Below, one piece after another: positions 1 through 5,385 of a DNA stretch of 5,385 nucleotides (position 1 is its first letter; each line of letters begins with the position of its first letter). This DNA is from Saprospirales bacterium (GTDB taxonomy: Bacteria > Bacteroidota > Bacteroidia > Chitinophagales > JADJOU01). The DNA is taken from the NCBI GenBank assembly GCA_947461165.1, contig CANHJR010000110.1:1-5385 (forward strand). The letters are read 5' to 3'. Both the position numbers and the translations under genes were made by a program. The notes beneath the pieces were generated by a model. It was not told where the DNA came from. It made no database searches and saw nothing but the letters and a program-made list of their open reading frames with translations.

Positions 1-1137
1 GGTCGTTTCGATTTCTACTCCAATAACATGTTCCCCAAATGCAGAAATGAATTGACTGGTGCGGCCAACAACTCGAATGCGATAAGGCAGAACGGAGGTA
101 AATTCTACAAGATCTCCCATTCGATATCTCCAGAGGCCAGCACCATTTGTTATGACTAATTCATATTTTTTTTGAAGTTCGACTTCATTCAACGTGACCG
201 TTTCAGGCTGATTTTGATCGACAAAATCAATGGGTATAAATTCATAATAAATGCCCTGATCTATCAATAAGACCATATCGTCTGAGTCGAGACGGTCTTG
301 TATTCCAAAAAAACCTTCCGATGCTGGAAATGTTTGCATGATATCCACAGATTCTCCGAGTACCTTTTGAATCGCTGCTTTGTATGGAGTATAATCGACA
401 CCACCATATATATATAGGGAAAGGTTCGGATAAATGCGTTGTAAGTTTTCAATTTGTTGTTCTTTGCATATCATTTCCCAGAATTGAAGACACCAAGGTG
501 GGATGCCTCCAAAAACAGTGATATCCTTTCCTATAATTTCTACTTTGATTTTTCTAATTTTTTCTTGCCAATTTTCAATAATATTGATGGCATAACTTGG
601 CAGTTTATTCTTTTGGAAAAACGCGGGGACATGATGATATACAATTCCAGAGAGACGACCGGTGGGAATCTTGTATTCATGCTCCAATTTTGGACTACCT
701 TGAAGGAAAAGCATTTTTCCATTGAGAAAATTTGCATTCCCCTTGGCTACAGAATAAAAGCAGAGTAGCTTTTTGGCAGCATCAATCTGGTGTGCGATCC
801 CTTTCTTTGTGATCGGAATATACTTGGTTCCTGCGGAGGTCCCACTAGTCATTAGGAGGTAGGCAATCTTTTGATTTGTTAGAATTTTCTTTTTGCCGAC
901 TTTGACCTGCTCGATATATGTAATCAGGTCCTCATAGAAACACAGTGGTACTTTGGTTCGAAATTCATCAACAGATTCTATTTCTGCAAAATTATAGTCT
1001 CTGCCGTATTCTGTATTTCTAGCTTGAGAAACTGTCTTGAGAAGAAATTGATCCTGGATAGAAGTTGCCTCCACGTGTTTTGCCAATTCCGAATTGGCAA
1101 CATACCGAGAATATAGGAAAAATAAGTATGACCTCAT
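1..1137 (-). CDS. GH3-family acyl-adenylate/amido synthetase, C-terminus cut by window edge
   Basis: The frame is open from ATG at 1137 to the left edge, giving 379 codons without a stop. The family is usually about 500 residues, so roughly the last quarter is missing. GH3 proteins belong to the ANL adenylating superfamily; the plant members activate a carboxylic acid with ATP and join it to an amino acid. Three family motifs are visible in order: the nucleotide-binding loop TSGTSAGTK (residues 97-105), TFPASEGFFG (269-278) and WRYRMGD (336-342), followed by VVGRTSQFISAFGEH (356-370), where the small C-terminal domain begins. No signal peptide is evident. The start is the first ATG after an in-frame TGA in the leader; there is no Shine-Dalgarno site, only an A-rich leader. 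It is separated from rny by a probable terminator, so it should have its own promoter within 1138-1228, but I could not identify one with confidence. Family assignment is strong; the acid and amine substrates are unknown for bacterial members. Confidence 0.92.
   Translation of the reverse strand, partial: MRSYLFFLYSRYVANSELAKHVEATSIQDQFLLKTVSQARNTEYGRDYNFAEIESVDEFRTKVPLCFYEDLITYIEQVKVGKKKILTNQKIAYLLMTSGTSAGTKYIPITKKGIAHQIDAAKKLLCFYSVAKGNANFLNGKMLFLQGSPKLEHEYKIPTGRLSGIVYHHVPAFFQKNKLPSYAINIIENWQEKIRKIKVEIIGKDITVFGGIPPWCLQFWEMICKEQQIENLQRIYPNLSLYIYGGVDYTPYKAAIQKVLGESVDIMQTFPASEGFFGIQDRLDSDDMVLLIDQGIYYEFIPIDFVDQNQPETVTLNEVELQKKYELVITNGAGLWRYRMGDLVEFTSVLPYRIRVVGRTSQFISAFGEHVIGVEIETT
1080..1100. 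repeat. 21-bp perfect inverted repeat inside the GH3 5' coding end
   Basis: The arms TTGCCAATTC (1080-1089) and GAATTGGCAA (1091-1100) are exact reverse complements around one central base. It lies 37 nt inside the GH3 coding region, across codons for VANSELAK. It could be a dimeric regulator's operator, a hairpin in the mRNA, or chance; nothing in the sequence decides this. Confidence 0.5.
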
Positions 1138-1228
1138 AATTGTTTTATTTGTCTTTTGAAGGTCAAATCACCAAGGTCTATATATAATTCTTTTGGGCAT
1201 TAAAAAAACAGTATTGGCATGTCATATC

Positions 1229-1270
1229 AACTAAAAATCCACCCCTTTTGACAGCGATGGATTTTTAGTT
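1229..1270 (-). terminator. Probable intrinsic terminator after rny
   Basis: A 13-bp perfect stem, AACTAAAAATCCA (1229-1241) against TGGATTTTTAGTT (1258-1270), encloses a 16-nt loop. It begins 37 nt past the rny stop codon, in the gap between rny and the GH3 gene. Read leftward, the 3' arm is itself T-rich and a run of seven T follows about 20 nt later (1202-1208). The stem is A/T-rich and no U-tract follows it directly, so it is not a textbook GC-rich terminator. Its position and perfect pairing make termination the best reading. The stem is symmetrical and could act in both directions, but no plus-strand gene ends here. Confidence 0.65.
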
Positions 1271-1307
1271 TTCGATTGATCGATATCGAATGCAAGAACT
1301 AAACTCC

Positions 1308-2879
1308 TTACTTAGCCACGTTTATTGCTCTTTTCTCTCGAATAACTGTAACCTTGATTTGTCCAGGATAGGTCATGTCATTCTGTATTTTTTGAGCAAT
1401 TTCAAATGATAGCTCTTCAGACTCTTTATCACCAATTTTATCAGATTCTACAATAACGCGAAGCTCTCTGCCTGCTTGTATGGCATAAGCCTTTTCTACA
1501 CCTTTGTAGCTACTTGCAATTTGTTCTAGCTCTGTAATTCGCTTCATGTAGCTTTCCATAACTTCACGTCTAGCGCCCGGTCTAGCTCCAGATATTGAGT
1601 CACAAGCTTGAATGATTGGGGAAATCATAAATTTCATTTCAATCTCATCGTGGTGTGCTCCAACGGCATTGATTACAGCTGGGTTTTCGCCATATTTTTC
1701 ACAAAGTTTCATCCCAAGAAGCGCGTGGGACAATTCTGATTCCTCATCAGGAACCTTGCCAATATCGTGAAGTAATCCTGCACGTTTAGCTAATTTGGGG
1801 CTTATTCCAAGTTCAGCAGCCATCGTAGCGCATAGATTCGCAACCTCGCGGGAGTGCATCAATAGATTCTGTCCGTAGGATGATCTGAATCTCATTCGAC
1901 CTACATATCGAATCAACTCTGGATGCATACCTTGTATATTCAAATCCAAAACAGTACGCTCTCCAATTTCCACGATATGCTCTTCAAGTTGTTTTTGTGT
2001 TTTGACGACAACTTCTTCAATTCTAGCTGGATGAATTCTGCCATCTGCTACAAGTCGTTGCAAGGACAGTCGAGCCACCTCTCTTCGAATGGGATCATAT
2101 CCAGATATGATTATAGCCTCAGGAGTATCATCTACCACAAGTTCGCAGCCGGTTGCAGCCTCGATAGCTCTGATATTTCTACCTTCACGGCCGATAATTT
2201 GTCCCTTCAAATCATCAGACTCAAGGTTGAAAACAGAAACGGTGTTCTCGATGGCGTATTCTGATGCCGTGCGCTGTATTGTCTGAATTACAATTTTCTT
2301 TGCATCTTTATTTGCTTTGCTGATAGCCTCGTCAAAGATGTGTTTAGATTGGCGAAGAGCTTCACTTTCGGCTTTTACTCTAACGGATTCCATTAATTGT
2401 TTTTTGGCATCCTCCTTGGTCATTTCAGAAATCTTTTCTAATTCCGACTGAAAGGTTTCATATTGTTTGTCAAGCTCTAGTTGTTTTCTTTCAAGAACCT
2501 CATTTTGCTGAACATATTGATTTTTGGTGTTCTCCAATTCTTTTTCTTTTCGGGTCGTCGTTTCGATTTTTTGATTTAGTTGGTTTTGACGATTTTTGAA
2601 TTCGGCCTCCTTTTGGATCAATCTTGTCTCTCGATCTCTGGTAGAATTCTCAAATTCCGATGTCTTTTTGAGCAACTCTTCTTTGATTTCTATCGCCTTA
2701 TTTTTCTGAATATTGTCAGCTTCACGTTTGGCATTCTCGATGATTTTTTTTGATTCTCGCTTGCTATCTTCTTCGATTCTTGCTACGTCTGAGGATATAC
2801 TTTTTTTACCAAAAATAAATCCCCCAATTCCAGAAGCTACTGCGATGATGGCGAGGATTATGCTTGTCATATTTTCCAT
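1308..2879 (-). CDS. rny: Ribonuclease Y
   Basis: This 523-residue protein matches the usual length of RNase Y (about 520), a membrane-anchored endoribonuclease that starts decay of many mRNAs. Domains in order: an N-terminal membrane segment (about residues 6-24, ending in FIFGKKS); a long charged coiled coil rich in Lys, Glu and Gln (about 30-195); a KH RNA-binding domain with the GREGRN loop (230-235) and the VVDDTPEAIIISG strand region (248-260); and an HD phosphohydrolase domain with metal ligands visible as H342 in LLMHSREVA, H371-D372 in LLHDIGK, the HH pair at 409-410 and D427. A C-terminal helical/strand region ends in VTVIREKRAINVAK. All catalytic signatures are intact. The start is an ATG with an A-rich leader and no Shine-Dalgarno site; Met4 is a possible alternative. 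It lies 69 bp after zapA and is followed by a probable terminator, so it looks like the last gene of the unit. Confidence is very high. Confidence 0.97.
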   Translation of the reverse strand: MENMTSIILAIIAVASGIGGFIFGKKSISSDVARIEEDSKRESKKIIENAKREADNIQKNKAIEIKEELLKKTSEFENSTRDRETRLIQKEAEFKNRQNQLNQKIETTTRKEKELENTKNQYVQQNEVLERKQLELDKQYETFQSELEKISEMTKEDAKKQLMESVRVKAESEALRQSKHIFDEAISKANKDAKKIVIQTIQRTASEYAIENTVSVFNLESDDLKGQIIGREGRNIRAIEAATGCELVVDDTPEAIIISGYDPIRREVARLSLQRLVADGRIHPARIEEVVVKTQKQLEEHIVEIGERTVLDLNIQGMHPELIRYVGRMRFRSSYGQNLLMHSREVANLCATMAAELGISPKLAKRAGLLHDIGKVPDEESELSHALLGMKLCEKYGENPAVINAVGAHHDEIEMKFMISPIIQACDSISGARPGARREVMESYMKRITELEQIASSYKGVEKAYAIQAGRELRVIVESDKIGDKESEELSFEIAQKIQNDMTYPGQIKVTVIREKRAINVAK

Positions 2880-2892
2880 GTTTTAATTATTG

Positions 2893-2910
2893 ATTTATTT
2901 TGAAATAAAT
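2893..2910. repeat. A/T-rich inverted repeat in the zapA-rny gap
   Basis: Arms ATTTATTT and AAATAAAT (8 bp each) flank a two-base centre, ending 14 nt from the rny start codon. All pairs are A-T, so the RNA hairpin would be weak. It sits in the rny leader, where it could affect translation or mark a processing site, but base composition alone could produce it. A smaller GCTC-GAA-GAGC hairpin (2937-2947) lies beside the zapA stop in the same gap. No clear promoter was found in this 69-bp spacer. Confidence 0.3.
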
Positions 2911-2948
2911 TCCAAAACATAAATCAGATTATTGGCGCTCGAAGAGCT

Positions 2949-3257
2949 TTAGATAGAATCGCTGTTGACGGTTTCTAGAAGATTTTCAATACTTATTATT
3001 TGATTCTCCCACTCTATGTTAGGAGATTCACCTCGTATTGCATTTGAGTTCGAAGCAGTGGCTGTCATCTGAAGAAGACACATTGCTAGATAGTCTTGAT
3101 TGTCTTTGGCGTCATAAATGGAGCGAAGTTGTTCGACTCGATTGTTGACATTTTGGACGATATTTAGTACCCTTTCTTCATCATTCTTGAAGATTTTGAG
3201 TGGATACGTGCGATTGGCTATCACCACTTCTCTGCTTACTCTTTCTAATTCGTTCAT
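2949..3257 (-). CDS. zapA: Cell division protein ZapA
   Basis: This 102-residue protein is a ZapA-family member (about 100 residues is typical). ZapA is a cytoplasmic protein that binds FtsZ and cross-links its filaments in the division ring. The N-terminal globular part contains VVIANRTYPLKIFKNDEERV (residues 11-30). It is followed by a helix carrying the family hallmark KDNQDYLAMCLLQ (51-63), and a C-terminal helix (about 80-97) suited to coiled-coil dimerisation. The ATG overlaps the stop of the upstream coiled-coil gene as ATGA, and a GGAG sits five bases before it, which together fix the start and suggest translational coupling. It is followed by rny after 69 bp. The sequence is divergent outside the core motif, but motif, length and context agree. 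Confidence 0.9.
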   Translation of the reverse strand: MNELERVSREVVIANRTYPLKIFKNDEERVLNIVQNVNNRVEQLRSIYDAKDNQDYLAMCLLQMTATASNSNAIRGESPNIEWENQIISIENLLETVNSDSI

Positions 3258-3547
3258 ACATTCTCCAACTGCTCTATGCAGCGATCTAATTCCGATATAT
3301 ACTGATCTAGTTTTTTCTTTATTTCTTGATTATTTTGAGTTTCGGTCGCTAATGTAGATGTTTTTAGCTGATCCTCGAGGTTTTCTTTTTCAGCCTGAAG
3401 GTTGAAAACCGACTGTTTCGTTTGTTCAATCTGCGACCTAAGCGCATCTAATTCAATTGATTTTGAATTTAAATTAGACGTTAAATTTCTATTGGTATTG
3501 ATCAAAAATTCAATTTTCTGGTAGATTGCTTGAAGTCGTTCTTTCAT
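3254..3547 (-). CDS. Small coiled-coil protein coupled to ZapA
   Basis: This 97-residue protein has no named family that I can assign with certainty. It is almost entirely predicted helix: a heptad-like pattern runs through about residues 3-65, then a short polar break (about 63-74, rich in Thr, Gln and Asn), then a C-terminal helix containing KKKLDQYISELDRCIEQLE (77-95). This C-terminal signature resembles that of small uncharacterised proteins I recall just upstream of zapA in Bacteroidota. There is no signal peptide, membrane segment or catalytic motif. Its TGA overlaps the zapA ATG by four bases, the tightest linkage in the window, which implies matched expression. By size, coiled-coil character and pairing it could act like proteobacterial ZapB, a coiled-coil partner of ZapA, but this is inference and homology to ZapB is not evident. 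The start is an ATG 24 bp after nfu. That it is a real gene is well supported; its function is not. Confidence 0.82.
   Translation of the reverse strand: MKERLQAIYQKIEFLINTNRNLTSNLNSKSIELDALRSQIEQTKQSVFNLQAEKENLEDQLKTSTLATETQNNQEIKKKLDQYISELDRCIEQLENV
3263..3266 (-). promoter_or_regulatory. Shine-Dalgarno-like site for zapA
   Basis: GGAG lies five bases upstream of the zapA ATG, inside the last codons of the coiled-coil gene. None of the other genes here has a comparable site; their leaders are A-rich, as is common in Bacteroidota. Its presence supports the zapA start at 3257 and re-initiation at the ATGA overlap. Confidence 0.45.
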
Positions 3548-3571
3548 ATTCTAATTTTTTGGTTAATGCAA

Positions 3572-4147
3572 TTATCCCGCTTCTGCGACTACTTCCGTCA
3601 CTTCGGGAACCATTCTTTTGAGCAATCCTTCAATTCCTGATTTTAAGGTAATCTGTGAAGATGGACATCCACTACAAGAACCTTGCATAGAGAGTGTTAC
3701 AATACCATCATCAAAAGATTTGAAAGCGATGAAACCACCATCTTTTTCAACTGCGGGCTTCACATATTTATCTAATAACTCTTTAATTCTGCCTTCGGTT
3801 GATTCATCTGTTGCGTTATTGACTTTCTCTTGTATTTGAGAATCAAAATATGATTTAGTAACGATTTCTAGTTTATTTTCTAAAAACATAACGAGGTATG
3901 CTTTGACATCGTGCATTAGCTCATACCAATCATTGTTACTGTTTTTTGATATCGTTACAAAATTATTGGAAACAAATACTCCGGAGATCCAATCAAATTT
4001 TTCAAACAGTGCTTCTCCTAGAGGAAACTCATCTGTGTTTTCGCCTCGTTTTCTGTCAATAAGAATGTTTGGAAGGAGTAGTTGACTTGTTACGAACTTA
4101 AGACTTTCAGGGTTTGGCGTTTGTTCAAAATATATTTCTAGAGGCAT
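3572..4147 (-). CDS. Nfu-type iron-sulfur cluster scaffold/carrier protein
   Basis: This 191-residue protein has the two-domain layout of Nfu proteins, which hold and deliver Fe-S clusters to client enzymes in the cytoplasm. The N-terminal Nfu domain (about residues 1-90) opens with the recognisable FEQTPNPESLKF (7-18) and includes LFEKFDWISGVFVSNNFVTI (48-67). The C-terminal NifU-like domain (about 115-188) contains YVKPAVEKDGG (128-138) and the cluster-binding CSGCPSS motif with Cys158 and Cys161 intact. Length and order are close to mitochondrial NFU1 and its bacterial relatives. The start ATG directly precedes PLEIYFEQTPNPE, as expected for the family. It lies 56 bp after a rhodanese gene, a sulfur-handling neighbour, which fits a sulfur/Fe-S theme without proving a shared pathway, and 24 bp before the coiled-coil gene. 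No Shine-Dalgarno site is seen. Which clients it serves cannot be told from the sequence. Confidence 0.94.
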   Translation of the reverse strand: MPLEIYFEQTPNPESLKFVTSQLLLPNILIDRKRGENTDEFPLGEALFEKFDWISGVFVSNNFVTISKNSNNDWYELMHDVKAYLVMFLENKLEIVTKSYFDSQIQEKVNNATDESTEGRIKELLDKYVKPAVEKDGGFIAFKSFDDGIVTLSMQGSCSGCPSSQITLKSGIEGLLKRMVPEVTEVVAEAG

Positions 4148-4203
4148 CTGATGTATTTATGATAATTTCGATAGTGAGTTATAATTTTCATTTAAGAATA
4201 GAA

Positions 4204-4512
4204 TTATTCAGTCTCACCCGTCCAGGCTAGCATTCCACCTTTGAGGTTGTATAGGTTTGAGAATCCAAGACTTTCCATATACTGACATGCTTGCATACTG
4301 CGGCTGCCACTTCGACAGATCAGAATGTATGTGTTTTCTGGATCTAGGTCGTCGTATCTATCGTGAAATTCTCCACTATTCCAATCAAAACCAGTTTTCA
4401 CATTCGGAATCTTGGATGTGTCATACTCTTCAGAAGATCGGACGTCTATCAGGATAGCGCCTTCCGATGTTAGCGCCATTAGTTCTTCTGGAGACGATAT
4501 TTCCTTGGTCAT
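4204..4512 (-). CDS. Single-domain rhodanese-like sulfurtransferase
   Basis: This is a 102-residue stand-alone rhodanese domain, the usual size for PspE/GlpE-like proteins that carry sulfur as a cysteine persulfide. Counted from the chosen start, the visible elements are AILIDVRSSEEY (residues 19-30), the active-site loop CRSGSR (66-71) with catalytic Cys66, the helix MQACQYMESLGF (73-84) and the C-terminal LKGGMLAW (90-97). The six-residue loop is typical of sulfurtransferases rather than the longer loop of Cdc25-like phosphatases. No signal peptide is seen, so it is probably cytoplasmic. The frame extends upstream to a TTG at 4548, which would add 12 residues. I chose the ATG at 4512 because it gives MTKEISSPEEL, a normal beginning for this family, and TTG starts are less common. 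It lies between the metallopeptidase gene (44-bp gap) and nfu (56-bp gap). The sulfur acceptor is unknown. Confidence 0.92.
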   Translation of the reverse strand: MTKEISSPEELMALTSEGAILIDVRSSEEYDTSKIPNVKTGFDWNSGEFHDRYDDLDPENTYILICRSGSRSMQACQYMESLGFSNLYNLKGGMLAWTGETE

Positions 4513-4556
4513 TTCAATTTGGGTTATGAGATTCAATATTTGATTCAAAATAATCG

Positions 4557-5231
4557 TTAGTCGTCACTTCTTCTTCCTAGGATCATAGAAACATAATAGA
4601 GAAGTTGCAGTACCGAAGCTATGGCGCTAATCACGTATGTCATTGCAGCCCATTTTAAACCGTCTTTTGCCATATCATATCCTTCTCCTTGCATACCTTT
4701 GGTGTCGAGCCAAGCAAGAGCACGACTGCTCGCATCAAATTCTACAGGAAGGGTTACCAAAGAGAAGATAGTAGTTAATCCATAAAGTGCGATTCCAATT
4801 ATCAATGGCAATGCGCTAAAATTCAAGGCGATCATTCCACCCATCAGTAAAAAAGGCATAAACTTGCTTGTTATGCTCAAGACTGGAACCATAGAACTAC
4901 GAAAACCTAACATAGAATAAGCGGTTGCATGTTGGACGGCGTGTCCACATTCGTGTGCGGAGATAGCCGCAGCTGTGACGCTGTTTGCGGAGTACACCAT
5001 TTCAGAAAGATTTACGGTTTTGTCAGAAGGATTGTAGTGATCGGTTAATTGTCCCGGAGTACTTATAACCTTGACATCATAAATACCATTTTCCTTGAGC
5101 ATGGCCTCGGCTATTTCTTTTCCAGTCATATTTAGTCCATTGCGGGTGTTAGAATAGGTATCCATTTTTCTTTTGAGCATCATTTGGACTAGAAAACTAG
5201 CACCCATTGCTAAAATTATAAGAAAGTACAT
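4557..5231 (-). CDS. Membrane zinc metallopeptidase, YugP type
   Basis: This 224-residue protein matches the neutral zinc metallopeptidase family typified by Bacillus YugP (about 225 residues). It has an N-terminal membrane segment (about residues 2-18), then a soluble stretch with GLNMTGKEIAEAML (32-45) and the region LTDHYNPSDKTVNLSEMVY (62-80). The zinc-binding HECGH motif follows (H93, E94, H97) in AAAISAHECGHAVQHA. Hydrophobic segments lie at about 111-135, 138-160 and 196-218. The conserved LPVEFDAS (161-168) probably supplies a third metal ligand, E164. Substrates of this family are not established; membrane protein turnover is a common guess. The start ATG has an A-rich leader without a Shine-Dalgarno site. 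A weak promoter-like pair lies upstream (5278-5307). The rhodanese gene follows after 44 bp, so co-transcription is possible. All motif residues are intact. Confidence 0.94.
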   Translation of the reverse strand: MYFLIILAMGASFLVQMMLKRKMDTYSNTRNGLNMTGKEIAEAMLKENGIYDVKVISTPGQLTDHYNPSDKTVNLSEMVYSANSVTAAAISAHECGHAVQHATAYSMLGFRSSMVPVLSITSKFMPFLLMGGMIALNFSALPLIIGIALYGLTTIFSLVTLPVEFDASSRALAWLDTKGMQGEGYDMAKDGLKWAAMTYVISAIASVLQLLYYVSMILGRRSDD

Positions 5232-5277
5232 TGTTTAATTTGTTTTTGGTACAAGAAATGAACAAAATTGACTACGC

Positions 5278-5307
5278 CAAAGTTCCATAAAATCTTTTAT
5301 TTTCAAC
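5278..5307 (-). promoter_or_regulatory. Weak Bacteroidota-type promoter candidate for the metallopeptidase gene
   Basis: On the minus strand GTTG (5307-5304) is followed 18 bases later by GAACTTTG (5285-5278). The Bacteroidota consensus is TTTG at -33 and TAnnTTTG at -7 with about 19-21 bases between. One base is off in each box and the spacing is slightly short. The position, about 47 bases before the ATG, is suitable. Such degenerate matches occur by chance in A/T-rich DNA. Confidence 0.25.
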
Positions 5308-5325
5308 CCAAGCGCACAGAAATAG

Positions 5326-5385
5326 TTACTCATGATGATAGGGAAGATGATTGAGGATAGCATATCCGCGATAGATCTGCTCCAA
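5326..5385 (-). CDS. Possible C-terminal tail of an unidentified protein
   Basis: One minus-strand frame enters from the right edge and encodes LEQIYRGYAILNHLPYHHE before a TAA stop, 94 bp upstream of the metallopeptidase start. It reads like the helical end of a protein, but 19 residues are too few to name a family. A second frame is also open from the edge to a stop at 5235; its translation is rich in Cys, Phe and Trp and looks less natural. Either or neither may be real; sequence beyond the window would settle it. Confidence 0.3.
   Translation of the reverse strand: MEQIYRGYAILNHLPYHHE

Noticed and set aside
454..768. Plus-strand frame of 104 codons and shorter minus-strand frames at 264-452 and 540-737
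   Set aside because: They overlap the GH3 coding frame, which carries clear family motifs on the minus strand; their translations look like nothing recognisable.
1181..1190. TATATATAAT stretch as a GH3 promoter -10 box
   Set aside because: It matches neither the Bacteroidota -7 consensus in the right orientation nor a convincing -35 partner; low-complexity A/T sequence makes such matches common.
1280..1289. TCGATATCGA 10-bp palindrome in the rny-GH3 gap
   Set aside because: Short self-complementary strings of this length are expected by chance, and no second copy was noticed.
1923..2286. Two plus-strand frames (1923-2264 and 2089-2286)
   Set aside because: They are antisense shadows of the KH/HD region of RNase Y, with no domain or start-site support.
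2880..2948. Possible 6S-like or other small RNA between zapA and rny
   Set aside because: The spacer is only 69 bp and A/T-rich with two very short hairpins, too small for a 6S RNA and without a recognisable structure.
3118..3357. Plus-strand frame across the zapA/coiled-coil junction
   Set aside because: It is antisense to two better-supported genes and its Ser/Leu/Phe-rich translation is typical of an antisense frame.
3618..4457. Plus-strand frames opposite nfu (3618-3839, 3903-4085) and rhodanese (4257-4457)
   Set aside because: Antisense shadows of genes with intact family motifs.

Overview
This window looks like an ordinary chromosomal segment of a Bacteroidota bacterium, most likely of the Cytophagales/Flammeovirga-like group. 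The reasons are a low-GC sequence, A-rich untranslated leaders mostly lacking Shine-Dalgarno sites, a bacterial GH3-family enzyme, an Nfu protein with the N-terminal Nfu domain, and a small coiled-coil gene next to zapA and rny. The phylum call rests on family composition and motif style, not on a marker gene, so genus and species cannot be given.

Every supported gene lies on the minus strand, so the window is transcribed right to left. From the right edge: a possible C-terminal tail of an unidentified protein (5326-5385), a membrane zinc metallopeptidase of the YugP type (4557-5231), a single-domain rhodanese (4204-4512), an Nfu-type iron-sulfur scaffold/carrier (3572-4147), a 97-residue coiled-coil protein (3254-3547) overlapping zapA (2949-3257) by ATGA, and ribonuclease Y (1308-2879). 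A 13-bp perfect hairpin (1229-1270) lies just past the rny stop and probably ends this transcription unit. Beyond it is the start of a GH3-family adenylating enzyme, cut by the left edge (1-1137).

The genes from peptidase to rny are spaced by 69 bp or less and could be one operon or a chain of short ones. Two themes are visible: sulfur/iron-sulfur handling (rhodanese, Nfu) and a division/RNA-turnover pair (coiled coil plus ZapA, then RNase Y). Functional coupling between the themes is not shown by the sequence. No RNA gene, mobile element, CRISPR array or other sign of transfer was seen, and no gene-free stretch exceeds 170 bases. I found no convincing new multi-gene system. The points most worth a look are the unnamed ZapA-coupled coiled-coil protein, the GH3 enzyme of unknown substrate, and a 21-bp palindrome near the GH3 start.
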